DNA of 64,000 bases from Trachythela sp. YZ-2020 (lineage: Eukaryota; Cnidaria; Anthozoa; Malacalcyonacea; Clavulariidae): positions 710,001 through 774,000 of the forward strand of contig JADLSH010000379.1 in the NCBI GenBank assembly GCA_016169945.1, written 5' to 3'. A program made the translations under genes and the position numbers. This document shows, piece after piece, positions 45,290 through 58,030 of this stretch (its first letter is position 1; every line of letters begins with the position of its first letter). The notes beneath the pieces were generated by a model that did no database searches, had not been told where the DNA came from, and saw only the letters and a program-made list of their open reading frames with translations.

Positions 45290-45690
45290 TTCTAAAGCAT
45301 GTAAACGTCTGTATACTTTCTAAGAGTCCTAAAACGCCATCAGGTTTTAAAGTTGCTGATCTAGTGAAAGTCTATTGTTCCCACATCCGGCCTGTACTGG
45401 AGCGCCACAGTATTCCTGAATACCTTTGCGACAAAGTTGAAACAGTACAAAAACGAGCTCTTCGTATTATTTGCCCGGACTCGTCTTATACAGGAAATAT
45501 GGAAACTACTGGTTTGAAGACTCTGAAAGATCGAAGAGAACTTTTATGCTCCAAATATTTTAATCGTATAAATAAGTCTACTAACCGTCTTTTTAAACTA
45601 TTACCATCTAGACGTGATCATCAATACAATTTACGAAATGATCGCCTTCCATCTATAATTAGTAGAATCATACTAGTATATATACTATTG
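45290..45690 (+). pseudogene. LINE remnant (reverse transcriptase ORF C-terminal part)
   Basis: The frame reads VYCSHIRPVLE, KVETVQKRALRIICPD, GLKTLKDRRELLCSKYFNRI and LLPSRRDHQYNLRN, the order found after the RT domain in jockey/CR1-like LINEs. The usual tryptophan-containing segment after RPVLE is deleted. The copy ends at the fold-back element at 45700. Confidence 0.85.
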
Positions 45691-45699
45691 CAAATGCTG

Positions 45700-45975
45700 T
45701 AATTTGATTGGCCGTACTACTCGCTATCTAATTGTCGATAAATAGCGAGTAGCGAAAGTGCGAAACAGCCATCTCCTCGGCGCGATTTTTAACGAATTTA
45801 TTTCAATAAATTATGAAAAACGTTTTGAAATACTGATTTCTTGCTGGTTTCTACTAAAACAATTAGATTATTCGCTCTCGATTTCTATGAGATGATAGTT
45901 CATTCGGGCTTCGCCCTCATCAACTATCACCTCATAGAAATCTTGAGCTCATAATCTAATTGTTAAATAGTTTTT
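45700..45975. mobile_element. Fold-back/MITE cluster interrupting the LINE
   Basis: Two hairpins: ACTCGCTAT...ATAGCGAGT at about 45719-45752, and a larger imperfect palindrome at about 45858-45966 with arms CTATGAGATGATAGTT and AACTATCACCTCATAG around a GGGCTTCGCCC loop, bounded by CAATTAGATTAT and ATAATCTAATTG. No target-site duplication assigned. Confidence 0.6.
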
Positions 45976-48043
45976 ACCGTATGCAATTAGAACATATTCA
46001 TAGATTAAATATTATATACTGTAAAAATTTTTGACTTTGCATTCTATCCAAATTTAAATTTTAATCCTATATATGTATTTTAACTCTGTAAATTTCGTTT
46101 CATATATTTCTAATTAATGTAAAAACGTGAAATTCAATCCTTGATTGTATTAAATACGTTTATTATAATAAAGTTCATAAAAATTGTGAGTGTATAAAAT
46201 CACCTCAAAGTACAGTATTAAAAACACTCGGCTAGCGCTTCCGTTTTTCAACGCAAGTCTCGGTTTTTCAAATCACTACTTCAACTACTATATATTAAAC
46301 TCCTTATAAGTTGAAATTTTGGTAGACTTGGCATTGATTCCAAGGCATTCAGTGGGATTTACAGAAAGTGATCTACTTGCTTTGCATCTCACTGGCAATC
46401 AAAACCGTGACGTTTTAGTGACTTTATTTATTCAGCTTAAACATGTCTTCAACTTTCTGTGGCTTACCCAAATCTCAAAGAGCTACAAAAGCCACACGAC
46501 ATTTTGTAAGTGATAAGCTTTAAGAACATGTAACTAGATTTGTAAATTGACACGAGGCGTATTTTAGTGGTTAAGTTAATGTATATGGATAATGGATGAA
46601 CTATCTGTGAATCTTTGATAAACTTCGAAACCACAAATGTCAAAAGATTTTTCAAGTGAAAAAATATTCGTGTATGTGTGGTTACTGATAGGAAAATCCT
46701 CAGAAAAATATTGCAGACGAATACATGCATTTCATTATTTCATTCTTTTTAACATTCTATTATTTAACATTCTATTGTTATTCTTATTATTAACCGAACT
46801 TAATAACTGGATAGGTCAAGTTTGAAAATGCATTGAATTGAGTTGAATTGAATTTAAAGCATGCATGCACTCTTCATTTGAGTGGTTCTAAATTTGCGTA
46901 TCATGTTTCAAAGTATCAAGCGATTGTTTAGTAACTTTCAGAGGAAGGGCCTTCACTTAGCCTGCGCCGCAGACGCCCGCCTTCAACTCTGCCTACACTG
47001 TCATTGGAATCCCACATTCGAGGTATATTAAAACACAATAGCCTTACGTAAGTCAACCCTTTTATAGGGGCTGATTTCATGGGGAATTTTCAACTACTGG
47101 CACTGTGATAAACGTGCGTTCTATCATCTTTCCACACTGATTCGAAACCGGCAGCCGGGATATGAACTTTTCAGCACGGACTAAAAATCAGCCATGACAA
47201 ATCAACAGCTCCTTAAGGCTTAAGGCTTAAGCGTTCAGGCATATGCTAGCACTTTGCAAACGATTTAAACTTTCAGAAACCACTTGAAATAGACTTAACT
47301 CATTTAAACTAAATTGTCTGGCAAGTTAAAAGCTTTTAAGAAACATAAGTGCAGCAGCAATTTCTAAATTTGTCATTGGACATTGAGAGAAAACATACTT
47401 CACTAAAAACTTAAAATTTTTTCTTCAAAATATCTCGATACAGACTTGTGACAGGCCGTATCTGCATTCAACTTCCCTCCTTAGACCTTAGACTAAAAAT
47501 AGAGAAATATATTGAAAATTTTTAGCTGTTAAAAGCTATATTTGAATAACAAACATATACATTCAGTTTATTTCATTCAACATTATAATTATTTTATTCA
47601 ATTATATTTCATTTGAGTGTGTTGTTGTTGGGAGCCAATCACGAAGCAGAATACATACTCGAGTATTTGTCAGTTATGAAACAATTCATGTCGAAACACT
47701 GACACAAACAAAACACAGCTTATTGTTACGTGTGCAACACAGTGCGTGGAAACTGCCGCAAAGTTCGCAACGATAAGAACAGTTGAGGAAAAACGTCAAG
47801 GCAGTGTGACGCATCGAAAAAGTAATTGTAATTATATACATATATATAATATAGTATATTAATTCGTTTGTGAATCTCTTTGGCTTTTCCAAATAGCTCA
47901 AATTTAAAAAAAATTCAAGCGACCACAAAGTTGGCAAAGATCGGACAAGCCAGCGCAAAAAGGTCAGGACTTTATCGATTCAAAAACGATATATATATAG
48001 TTAAGTCGCTGAAGAATTTCTTTGTACTCTCAAAATTTGAATA
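45976..48043. other. Region between LINE remnant and the NK2 homeobox gene
   Basis: AT-rich. No exon or element recognised. Small frames at 46319-46513 and 47686-47958 have no family resemblance. A TATA-like run lies at about 47989-48000, roughly 45 bp before the homeobox start codon and preceding a plausible short 5' leader. Confidence 0.45.
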
Positions 48044-50041
48044 ATGACAGGATTTAGTAAAGCAGGCTCCTCGTTTTCCGTCCGTGAACTACTTAACCTA
48101 AAAGACGACACTCAGAAAAGTACTGAGCTGGATAATTATTCAGAAGTGGGGAGAATTTATACAGAGGATCGACAGAGTCAAGAAAAACTGGAACTAGGAA
48201 AAGTGGAATCGGAAATTGAAATCGGAGAAGAAAAGATGAACGATGACAAGGATTCAAGTAGGTTTAAACAATATACTATAGTCAGAGATAAGTTGGAATA
48301 GAAGTGGACAATATAGAAATTGGGATTATATCTCAAACGATGGGCTCCTTGCTGGAGGTATTACAATATAGTTGATTTTACCAAACACCGCAAGTTATCT
48401 CCGAGTATTCAGGTTTCTTCCTGTGGTAACAGTGGACCAATATAGGGATGACTCTCACTGCGAGAACCTCTGGGAGAACAGTTAAGAAGTGATAGAGCTA
48501 TCCAGTATATATAAAATTAGTTTAGTATATTGAAAATCAGTTTTAGCGGGGTTTGTGTCTGAACTAGAGGAATATCAAAACCACTTCGATGTTTCTACTT
48601 TCGGGATTAACCATCTGACGAAGTTCCTTCGTGGAAAGCGTCCATGCACGTTTTACACAAATCACGGTAGCATAATTTGATTGTATTATAAATTTGATTG
48701 AGTTACTACAACTTGTAGCAGGGATTTCTTAGTATCTGCGTATCAAATCCATAAAACTTATCGTGTATTATATTGACCAATGCGTGTGAGATACTTAAAA
48801 GTCATATTTCTGTGTTGATAAAACGATGAATGATTTATAATGGCCATTATGGGTTTTCAAGTACTTGGTTTCTTGGCCTTAGATGTATAGAGGTCAAGAT
48901 TTAGATCAATGTTTTAAAAAATTGTGGCCTGAGAATTGTGCCCAAAACATTTCAACATTTGTCAATCATCCATTCAGTCGATAACGATTCAGCTATAGTG
49001 TTACTACCTTTCGAGGCTTCCACAAATGTTCCCTGCCTTAATTTTTCCCCACTCCTGGAAACACTGTTGCAGAAACAAAATTTACTTCCAAGGAAGCAAG
49101 AATGTTTGCCGATAGGCAATAAATTCAGAAACATAATTTGAGTAATAAGTATGATCGTTTCTGTTGCAGAAACAAAGCTTCCTGGTTTGCCCATCTTTGG
49201 GAAACATGGCTAGGAAACAATGTTTCCTGGTTTGGCCACCTTTGGGAAACATGGCTAGGAAACAATGTTTTCTGGTTTGCCCACCTTTGGGAAACATGGC
49301 TAGGAAACAATGTTTCCAGGTTTGCCCACCTTTGGGAAACATGGCTAGGAAACAATGTTTCCTGGTTTGCCCACCTTTAGGAAACATGGCTAGGAAACAA
49401 TGTTTCATGGTTTGCCCACCTTTAGGAAACATGGCTAGGAAACAATGATTCCTGGTTTGTCCACCTTTAGGAAACATGGCTAGGAAACAATATGTTTCCG
49501 CAACAATATTTCATAGTTTTCCCTGGGCTTTATATTCTTCACGTATTTTCTAGACCAAGAAATCATCGAAATCGATTTGACCCAAACTGCGCGCAAGAAT
49601 GAAGTTGAAGAACCAGACTACAAGCCAGCTTTGAGTAAACGCAGACGTCGCGTCCTCTTCACGAAAGTGCAAACACAAGAGCTCGAAAACCGTTTTCGCG
49701 AACAACGTTACCTCTCGGCACCAGAACGCGAAGAACTTTCAAAACGCATCAACCTTACTCCGACACAAATAAAGATATGGTATCAGAATCACAGGTATAA
49801 ATACAAACGACAACGAGCGGAAAGTGCGGCTATGAACCGACTGCAATTCTTTTCAACCCCATTACGAGCTATTCCACTGGCTTTGCCAATCTGTAGACAT
49901 TACCCTTACTGTACGGCAGCGCACAGAGGAAATATGGTTGCATACAACAGAATTTATCAATGGCCAAGGCAACAGACATATTATAGTGCATTTAATGCAT
50001 GTTCCATAAATCCCAGGCTGGCTTGTCATTACCGTCCTTAA
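48044..50041 (+). CDS. NKX2-like: NK2-class homeobox transcription factor
   Basis: DNA-binding regulator of cell-type specification (family knowledge). Two exons, 48044-48257 and 49554-50041, phase 1 junction; 702 nt, 233 aa. Near the N-terminus [12 protein letters not shown] matches the TN (tinman) motif of NK genes. An acidic linker follows. The homeodomain begins about [17 protein letters not shown] and contains [10 protein letters not shown]; Tyr at homeodomain position 54 (NHRYK) is the NK2-class hallmark, and His52 is as in Nkx2.1. Position 49 is Tyr (IWYQN) instead of the nearly invariant Phe. The C-terminus is Tyr/Arg-rich, with no NK2-specific domain that I can see. A candidate AATAAA polyadenylation signal is at 50199-50204. 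The intron carries a SINE and a 45-bp tandem array. Confidence 0.93.
48360..48540 (+). mobile_element. CCAGTATAAATAAAG-family SINE in the NKX2-type intron
   Basis: TTTACCAAACACCGCAAG, TTTCTTCCTGTGGTAACAGTGG, GAACAGTTAAGAAGTGATAG and CTATCCAGTATATATAAA in the standard order; near-complete 3' two-thirds. Confidence 0.75.
49175..49495. repeat. 45-bp tandem array, about seven units
   Basis: Units start AAACATGGCTAGGAAACAAT and end near GCCCACCTTTGGG (later CTTTAGG), at 45-bp spacing. The unit equals 15 codons, so three open frames run through it, but a related single copy at 17885-17950 shows it is derived from a dispersed element. It sits about 60 bp upstream of exon 2 of the homeobox gene. Confidence 0.92.
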
Positions 50042-50214
50042 CTATATATGATACAGTTTACAAAAATGTTAATATAAATTTACACTATGGAAATGTTATA
50101 ACAACAGCATGATCTAATACATGTACATATTTTTAAGTGATTATAATAGTATGAGTTACACGTGAGAATAGTTTTCGAGTTTGAAATAGTTTGACTCTAA
50201 TAAACATCGTAGAT

Positions 50215-50880
50215 TTTCTTCTGGTGCTACGGTTTCTGCCACACTGGATCTGGTTCAGGTTTCCTCCTGTGTAGTATCACTGAATTACCAATAAGGATGT
50301 CCTGGCTAACTGGAGAACAGTCTGTAGAACTAATACTGCGGTGATAAAGCTATCCCGTATAAATCAGTTAAAAATATAGTTTAGTTTACGTTTCCTCCTG
50401 TATAATAGTATCATACTCTGGATCAGTAAGGATTACCCCCGGCCTTACTAGACTTATACTGTATATATAGGAAGAACAGTTTAGAACTGATAGGACTATC
50501 CAGTAAAATAGAGTAGTTTAGTTTAGGTTTCCTCCTGTAGTAACACTGGAACAATAAGGGATGGCCTAAACTGGACCTCTAGGAAGAATAGTTTAGAACT
50601 GATAGAACTATCCAGTATAAATAAAGTTAGTTTAGGTTTCCTCCTGTAGTAACACTGGATCAATAAGGGATGATCCTTACTGGATCTCTAGGAAAAACGG
50701 TTTAGAACTGATAGAGCTATCCAGTATAAATAAAGTTAGTTTAGTTTAGGTTTCCTCCTGTAGTAACACTGGATTAATAAGGGATGATCCTTACTGGATC
50801 TCTGGGAAAAACGGTTTAGAACTGATAGAGCTATATCCAGTATAAATAAAGTTAGTTTAGTTTAGGTTAGTAATACTGCA
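50215..50880 (+). mobile_element. Tandem SINE cluster (five to six 3' halves, about 120-bp period)
   Basis: Successive copies of TTTCCTCCTGTAGTAACACTGG, ATAAGGGATGATCCTTACTGG, GGTTTAGAACTGATAGAGC and CCAGTATAAATAAAG follow one another head-to-tail just downstream of the homeobox gene. The 3' end TTAGTTTAGTTTAG of one copy joins the 5' TTTAGGTTTCC of the next, so array growth by slippage or unequal exchange at the TTTAG tail is likely. Confidence 0.85.
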
Positions 50881-53800
50881 TTCATACTGTTCAGTTCTTG
50901 TACTTTTCAGTCAGGTATACACATTTTGCTTATGCAATTAATGAATGTTGCATCAGAAAACAAACAAGTCAAAATACTACTGTATGTATGACAATTCATA
51001 AATTGAATTTACTCAGATCATCCAAACATTACAATGTCTGTGCAAATACAGCAATGAATGAAAAGACGCGTGCATGAATAATTGAACTAACAAAAATTAT
51101 CATCTATTTTGAAGGCCACTGCACCGCCCCCACTAAAAGTGTACAAACAAATTAAACCGTAACGCATTTAGTTATTCAGAAATAATCTCGGGTGCCATAC
51201 CACATTACAAAAGCAACATTGATAAGCAAGAAAAATGGAATGGCTATGTGTACTAAGTAAAAATATAATGGTTTTCATTGAGTTGGTAAAAATATTTACA
51301 AATAGATAAGTCTTAAAGGTAATTTTGTGGTTGAAATTTTCACATAAACATGATGAGGAGTTGTTTAACCAGACTTTACATTTATTTGCTGATAAGGATG
51401 ACATTTGTTAGTTCAGCCGTATGAACTTGTTTTCACCATGGAGTTCAAGGTGAGGAATTGCTATTTTAAAAACATCAACTAAATCATACTAAACTATAAC
51501 TTCATTTATACTGGATAGCTCTATTTAGATATTCAATGAGAGTCCTCTTTTATTGGCCCAGTGTTACTACAGGAGGAAACCTAAATTTATCTAACTTTAT
51601 TTATATTGGATAGCTCCATGAGGTCGAGCAAGGGCAATAACTTATCGATCCAGAGTTACTACAGGAGGGAACTGGAGTACCCGGATAAGCCTTTGGTACT
51701 TGTTTTGTCAAATTGGAACACTCTTCTTACAGGCGACTGAGGCGATTACCTTAGCCAATTTTTTGTCAATTTGGTTTTAAGATAATTGAATAATTGATGA
51801 ATTTTCCTTGGGGGAGTGATGCTCATGTAATCTTTATTTAATTTAACTGAATTTCTTAACATTAGTTTAAAAGGTTGTTTTTTTTACACAACCCTACCCT
51901 TCATTTGTATAAAACGCAGCATTTAGTCCGTTTCTGTGATCAATCATGTACAGTGGCATTGATCTCAGTTTAAATGAAAGAATTGAACCTTCTTTCTTTG
52001 AAAAGGGTTTTACATGGTACCATGGCTTCGCTAGAATGAACAATAAATGAGACTCCTTTTTGTAATAGAATCTCTAATCCAACTTATCATGCATTTTGAG
52101 GTTTGTTGAATGAAGTGTTTTGTTTTCAAGTTATGCCATTGTTTACACAGTTTGTTTTGTTTACTGATCTTACAATAAATTATTAAATTAATTTAAAATT
52201 GTGTATCTTGTAGTGTTTAACCAACCCACACTCATTCATCTTACTTTTAAATAATTTCCATAAATTACGGAAACGCAGCTTTTTAAGAAATTTATAGGGC
52301 TTTTTAGATTTGCATGGTTTGCTATGTAAAGTTAAACAAACGATAAATTTGGCGAAAAGATTCATATTCTGGGTAGCCCTATCATCTCTAAACTGTTCTT
52401 ACTATATAGAGAGGGTCCAATTAGGCTCATCTCTTATATATTGGTCCAATGGCAGTGTAACGACAGGAGGAACCCTAAACTATATATAGTTTATTCATAC
52501 TGGATAGCTCTATACAATATATAGAGTTCAAGATGCAATATATATGAAATAAAAAGACAAAGTCTTAAGATGAAAATTTTACCATTGAAATTCACTAATC
52601 GCAGTCAATTTCTTTGATCATGCGCAAAGCTGAACAAACATGAAGTAATTTATGTGTCAATATACGTACTAACAACTGAATTCTGCAACATATAATTGTA
52701 TTAAACTCTTCAACGGAGGCGTGATGTGCAAACTAAACATTTCTCGTTATGCAATGCCGCGTTTCATTGTCAAGTTGCTATTTATTCACGTGCCTAGTAA
52801 TTGGATAAACAGTTAACATTTTATTGATACAAATGACTTTAAGAATCAAAATATATCAATGCAGAATTACTATATTATATCATGCTAAAAACAATATCTT
52901 TTTACATGTTAAACTGCATGGAATTAAGATTTCAGAGCCATTGAACATAGCCGATTTAACTTATTAAGGAACCAATCAGATCGAGTAATGATTTCAACAT
53001 TCTCAACATACAGTATCAAAGCAGCATTACGATGATATTAACGCCGAACTCTTTCCCCTAGACGTGTAAAATGGTACGGTGTTAGACAGAGTAAAATAGC
53101 AATGCTGAGCGTATCAGGGCGCATCGCTGTTTAAGGTTTAAGAAGAAACATCGATAGCCTAGATCTATTTCAGTTTACCATTAACGCTGAGCTCTTTCTC
53201 CTTGACGGGTAAAATCGTCTCCCGTGAGACAGAGTAACATTACCTTTGCATGTCGTTTCTGAACCATTGATTTAATTTTTAAATCAGCAATTAAATGTAC
53301 AATCTACAATGAGAAGTAAACTTTCTAATTGTAGACTTTTTTCTTGTCATGCAAATATGACAAATGCATGCATATAGAATTGTGACAAATTATGACTTCC
53401 AACAATATATACCATGAACACCATGAATTTTATTCATTTATTGATACATGTACCCAATTCAATTATTATTGAATCAATATAATTGGTAAATTTAATTACT
53501 ATATATGGTCATATGAATATGTTTCTCTAACACTTTCTTAGAACAATGTATGTTTTGCCTCTTACAAGGTTACTAGAAAATGTGGTATTTGCATCTTATA
53601 CGATGCATTAATACCAAAATAATTTCTATATATGCTATTTCCTTAAATATGTTTTGCCGTAGACTTGTGCTGTGTACCTTTCACTAAAACGAGAATGAAA
53701 TGTTTGGTTAGCATAACCCATTTAGAAATCACATGGACTAATGAAATGAACGAATTTCTATCAAAATACAAGAACAAAACATAAAGACTTAACTAAACTA

Positions 53801-54258
53801 ACTTGATTTCTACTGGGTATATCGATCAGTTCTAATCTGCTCTCCCTAGAGGTCCACTGCTCTCCCTAGAGGTCCAATAAGGGCTACTGATCTAGTGTTA
53901 CTACAGGAAGAAATCGGAGTACCCGGAGAAAACCTACGGTTACGGTGCTTGGTAGAGAGTTGAACTGGAAGCATTCTTCTCATATGCGACGGAAGCGAAT
54001 CAGAAAACTGTATATTGCAGGAATCGAACTTCAGTCACAGAGGCGAAAGGTATATGCAGCAACAACTCTGTATATAACCAGCACTCCAACAGGAACAGAT
54101 AATTTAATTGAGGAGAATTGAGAAGAATACATACAGATCGTGCACAAATATAGATGAAAATACAAACAAAAAATAAACAGAAATGAAAACACGACTTCCT
54201 GAGGAAAATAACAACTACCATAAAATATATACAGTACAAACAATAAATAATCACTTAC
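50881..54258. other. Gene-poor, AT-rich region with SINE fragments
   Basis: CCAGTATAAATAAAG-family copies in reverse orientation at about 51485-51730, 52370-52560 and 53780-54055. A duplicated GAGCTCTTTCTCC/GTAAAATCGTC-type element at 53040-53110 and 53180-53250. No convincing exon on either strand. Confidence 0.55.
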
Positions 54259-54567
54259 CAATTAATTTAATATCACCCTTTTCCATTATATTTGTGAAAA
54301 AATTCAAAGCATAGCATGTGTAGACACCACGATCATGTTTCCTCAGATTCTCAATTTTCAATTTCCCTTCAACTACAAGAGGAAACGAGGTAATCCTTCT
54401 CGCAGAGATCCAATGGACGCGTTTTGTCTCACCAAATCTTTTGCCATCCTTAAACCAAAATATATCCTTTCGTCCACAAGCTCTGCATATAATATAAACA
54501 TCATTGCCAACTTTGACTGGAATTTCAGAACTCTCTATGCTCAGCGATGGCGAGCAAGAGGCACCAT
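54259..54567 (-). CDS. Single immunoglobulin-domain exon of an unidentified gene
   Basis: A 309-nt exon bounded by TTTTAG/ATGG and ATTG/GTAAGT, phase 1 at both ends, the symmetric arrangement usual for extracellular Ig modules. Translation shows an I-set-like domain: first Cys in VYIICRAC, Trp in IFWFKDGKR, and the DxGVYTC motif as HDRGVYTCYAL. This suggests a cell-adhesion or receptor-type protein on the minus strand. I could not find the neighbouring exons; they may lie in the gaps on either side with little conserved sequence. A solo relic is possible, but the frame and both splice sites are intact. Confidence 0.7.
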
Positions 54568-57500
54568 CTAAAATGTGGGAAGAGTTAGGGTCAATAATCG
54601 TGCGACTTTTTTGATGACTTTGAAATTTAGAAGAGTAAGAAAAAGTGCAAAGTGTAAAGGTCAGTGGGGTGCTATTCATCCTTATACTCGCAACTGAGAG
54701 ATGAATTATACGAAGGTTTGCGTCTTTAGGATCAATCTACCTGAAAATTCAACAAGAACTTTGACGTTTCGAGCGAAGACCCTTCGTCTGGAAGTTAGTA
54801 ACTTAAAGATCCGAAGCTTATTGTATAGACGCTACCTACACTGGCATCACACGTTCGAGGAATGGTGAAGGACGAAACTCAAACGTAACCGAGTCGAAGA
54901 TTTACTAGGGCGCCTCTGGCTGCCATCATACGACCCATGCATGTCTGATCACGGAACACAGCTAAGGTGGAAGGATTACTTTATGGCGAGGGAGGAAATC
55001 CGGAGTATTTGGAGAAACTTTCGAAGTACAGCATAGGAGAGAACCACTCGCAGCTGCTCTTTCGTGGGTTTTCACGCACATGAAGTCATGCAGAGAGTAG
55101 AGTTACGTAACATAACCAACCAATACCAAACCTATAAGTCAATCTTCTACCCTCGACCTACATACAGTAGCTGGTTTTACTCAGTGGTGAGGGTCAGCGC
55201 ACCATCGGCTCACCTTGTATACATCCTGACTTTAAAAGCATTCGTGGCTGCCAAGCATAATTATATCGCTCAAATTGAGATGACGTTGCAAACAGAAACG
55301 AAAGTGCTGTAGTTATATATCGATTAAGTATTCTAGTTATATATCTTTTCAGTACAGTTCTGAAATTTCTATCAAAAGCAGCTCAGTGTAGGTCGTATTC
55401 TACAATAGGCTGCCGGGTGGTTAGTGTCTGAATTTCGTGAAAAACATTTCACACATCGACCGTTTCACAGAGATTTCACACATCGAAAGCTCTTCGTCAC
55501 GAGGTCAGTCGCAAACACTAATCTTCTAAAGAAGGGGGTTTTGATCCTTTTCAGGTGGTTCAAGGCGCCAACCACGAAAGCTTCATTTCAAAATTCTATT
55601 GGTGTTCAATTCAGGTAGAAAATGGTTTACTTCTAATTTAGAAAGTTGCGACTCTGCGAGTATCGTGTCGAAATAGGAAGTATAAATTTCTATATTCTAA
55701 AAGACGAAATCATTACGAAGGATTATATAGGATTAAAATCTAAGTTAAAGTATAATGCAATTACTAATCCCGAACATTCTAGTCTTAAAACTTATTTGAA
55801 CCTCATTAAAAATACTAATAAATCATTAAAACAAACACAAACTCATACCTTGGACGAACGAGGCACAACAAATGACAAATACGATGAAAACAGAAACATA
55901 ATTCATCTTTTACTACAATATCCTTTCTTGAACTGTTCCAACAAAAACCAGTATCGACAAGACCAAATGAAAAAATGATAGAGTAAAAAGAAACTGGGAA
56001 CTTTATATAGATAAATTTGAGATGAAGTGACGTAATAGAAATATGTAATTACCTCAAAATAGAATATATTTCTGTGGAATATATATTTTAGAAAAGGAAA
56101 CGAATTAAAACCAATGTAAGCTTGAACAAATCTGCACAGGTACCTCTCCTTAAATGGTCGACCAATTTTGTAAGTGCATGACCAATATTTTTAAGTACTC
56201 TTGAAACAAACACTTGAAAAGTGCATAAAATCTCAATTCTTTACACCTCCTTTAGAGTAAAGCATCGTATAGATACATCGATGGTTAAAACGGTGACAAT
56301 GAGCGCGCAAGAGGAAAGTGAAAGCAGCTAGATTGTTAAATAGATAAGATTGTTTGCAATCTTGCCTGATTAGGCTTCCAGGAAAATGGTACAAAATTCT
56401 GGTTAATCGATTGTACTAAAGAATCGTAATGGGTCTCTAATGTATAGGTGTTAACAGTAGACACAGTATGTGGTCGTTGCTTAAAGCATCGTTCCAGCAC
56501 GGTGTTTTAATGGTTTCTTTGTCACACCAGCCAGGAGGAAACAAAACTTCAGACTTCCAAGGTAATTTAGGAAAACCTATATATATGCTTGAAGCAAAAA
56601 ACAGCGAATGACTACCTATATATTTGCTTCCTTCCATTTATCTATTCTCGGATCGCAGCAGGTCTTCCAGCATTACTTCCTCTTCTGGGAGAATGTATTG
56701 CGAAATTTCATTGCCCAATTTCCGACTGCAGTCCATGAAACAGAGAACTCATAACTCATCCATCACCAACGCCATATTATTGAGCTACAGGATCCAATTC
56801 TCGTAGGAGTTAGGTTTACGGTTAACATTTAGCTGAAGGGTTAGTGTTAAGGTTACCATGCAAATTATTATAAACAGCAGGTACGTGTTTAAAATGTTTT
56901 GATCTTTGATTGGAAATCTCCCCCCCCCCAATTATTCGAATTCCAGCAATGCGGAAAACAATGCGACAAATTTTTGCAATGCCTGGGAATCACAACCATC
57001 TGTTGGAGTTAGCTGCCATTATTTGGAGACCCAATTCTTTCAACCTAATTTGCCAGTTTTATGTTAGTATACACGGCCAGGTGTCGAATAGATTATCATT
57101 GAATAAACAACTGAAATGAAGTCAACCTTATAAGAACTTGACATAGTTCCAGTTCCTATCATCCATACAAGTCCATGCAATAAAGAAAGTCCCGGGACAA
57201 ATCATGCCGGAAGTATCTGGAACCCAGGGACTGGAACCATAAGCAACTGCGAAAACATTATTTACCTACCAAAAACCTACCAACTGTTATATAACTTGCA
57301 CTAACCGCTGTAATACCATCAAACAACAGAGAGTATTCTGCAGTTTGGGTATGAACCACGAACATATTCTCACAAAAACATTTAAGAAGTGCACCGTGAT
57401 GCCTCCATGAAAAACGCGCACAAAATAAAACTGAAACATTTGGAAATGAAATCAAAACCCAATAATGCCAAAATGTTTGCCATTCATGCACGCAATTGCC

Positions 57501-57639
57501 ATCATGAATAATTTCAACATACTACGAAAACAAGCCATAACAGATCACAAGACTCGGTTGCGCGCTTGGGAAAGGGGCATTTAAAATCTTGGACTTGGGA
57601 AGGGCTTACTAAAATATTTAGCCCCTTATAAATTAGGAA
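54568..57639. other. Region without recognised genes
   Basis: May contain introns of the Ig-domain gene. At 54725-54860 a dispersed element (TTTAGGATCAATCTACCTG, CACTACCTACACTGGCATCAC) shared with about 29620-29710 and, in part, 12370-12430 and 41215-41310. The 110-codon frame at 55646-55978 and the 77-codon frame at 57258-57491 match nothing I recognise. Confidence 0.45.
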
Positions 57640-58030
57640 GCAGAGTTATCTGAGTATTTAATACTGCCAAAGCTCGATAATAACGATATAGTGAGTCGTC
57701 CAATTCCTGCATATCTGGTGAAACGTCTTCAGCGAGCGGCTGCTGGTTTTGTCGGTTCGGAAGATATGCTACCGAGTTGAATGTCTTGAAACTGGGCTGG
57801 CTCCCAATCGAAGAGAGTTTCATCGATCTGTCACAGGTTATTTTTAAAGCTTTGTACTTTGATCAGTGGCCTTCATATCTGAAGCTAGAGTAGTATATTC
57901 CTAAAAGGACACTTAGATCGTCCTTAAAAACAAAACTAACTGTGCCCTTCGAAAATGGCACCTTTCAAGCCAGTGCAGTAGACGTTTTTAACAGTTTACC
58001 GATAGAAATTAGGAACTGATTTTAAGCGTA
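57640..58030 (+). pseudogene. LINE remnant with in-frame stops
   Basis: VKRLQRAAAGFVG, VLKLGWLPIEESF, IFKALYFDQWPSYLKLE, RTLRSSLKTKLTVPFENGTF and AVDVFNSLPIEIRN appear in order, interrupted by stops and small frameshifts. This is the C-terminal end of a LINE reverse-transcriptase ORF, of a different lineage from the 45290 copy. Confidence 0.85.

Noticed and set aside
55646..55978. 110-codon Asn/Lys-rich frame
   Set aside because: No start context, no splice partners and no recognised motif; composition matches AT-rich noise.
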